Source: an uncultured Lachnospiraceae bacterium
Lineage (GTDB): Bacteria; Bacillota; Clostridia; Lachnospirales; Lachnospiraceae
Assembly (NCBI GenBank): GCA_910585215.1
Contig: CAJUDQ010000036.1
Location: 12,409-36,181 of the forward strand
Length of the DNA: 23,773 bases
Reading direction: 5' to 3'
Positions 23,725 to 23,773 of this stretch are shown here, in pieces. Each line of letters starts with the position of its first letter. Within the stretch, counting starts at the first letter, position 1. Made by a program: the position numbers and the translations under genes. The notes beneath the pieces are model-generated. The model did not search any database, was not told the DNA's origin, and saw only the letters and a program-made list of their open reading frames with translations.

Positions 23725-23773
23725 CACTCCCCATGCCTAAAGGGTAGGGGATTCTAGCTACCTGCCGAAGTGT
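23721..23773 (-). mobile_element. putative right end of an IS200/IS605-type (TnpB) element, cut by the contig end
   Basis: Read on the minus strand, the end shows GAATCCCC, a short stem-loop (CCCC-TA-CC ... GG-CAT-GGGG), then GGGGAGTGTCAA at the boundary. A hairpin followed by TCAA is the pattern of an IS200/IS605 right end, where TCAA is the cleavage site in IS608. The tnpB gene, if present, would lie beyond base 23773. A repeat end here also explains why the contig stops. The call rests on pattern only. Confidence 0.5.

Overview
The window looks like part of a chromosome from a low-GC Gram-positive Clostridia bacterium, most likely Lachnospiraceae. This rests on AT-rich codon use, strong AGGAGG-type ribosome binding sites, a gap-pgk-tpiA glycolytic cluster, a fused FeoA-FeoB with its small Cys-rich partner, and a DUF6465-like AT-hook protein. 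The family assignment is inference from remembered gene content. No 16S or other taxonomic marker is present. No rRNA, tRNA or CRISPR array is visible. Both ends look like contig ends. Bases 1-40 read as an Illumina TruSeq adapter, and the last ~50 bases resemble an IS200/IS605-type transposon end.

Layout. (1) 41-3172: glycolysis, with gap (5' truncated, own terminator), then pgk-tpiA. (2) 3235-4830: a single sodium:alanine/glycine symporter gene with its own promoter and terminator. (3) 4868-9049: a tightly packed run of a VanZ-family membrane protein, two PLP aminotransferases (one HisC-like), a DUF368/PopT-type undecaprenyl-phosphate translocase and a membrane-anchored Mrr-like nuclease. 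(4) 9079-9742: a separately promoted DUF6465-like protein with AT-hooks. (5) 9771-13871: a heterodimeric ABC exporter with one degenerate ATP site, then a second VanZ-family gene. (6) 13960-15240, minus strand: metY. (7) 15368-18459: an iron-uptake operon (FeoA-FeoB fusion, Cys-rich FeoB-associated peptide, small membrane protein). (8) 18622-21196, minus strand: an XRE-regulator/methyltransferase fusion and an intracellular GH43 glycosidase. (9) 21374-23510: a ZIP metal transporter and an ApbE lipoprotein (FMN transferase). (10) 23584-23773: a DUF2325 C-terminal remnant abutting the putative transposon end.

Most of the window is ordinary accessory and core metabolism. Metal handling recurs (FeoAB, Cys-rich peptide, ZIP), as do envelope functions (two VanZ proteins, PopT-like translocase, ABC exporter). 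The points most worth a second look are the adapter that gives gap a false start, the perfect 13-bp hairpin before pgk, the AT-hook protein with an in-frame 54-nt duplication, the XRE-methyltransferase fusion with a palindrome at its promoter, the two hairpins in the ZIP leader, and the contig-end transposon boundary that abuts a DUF2325 remnant. I do not see a clear, complete new defence or mobile system.
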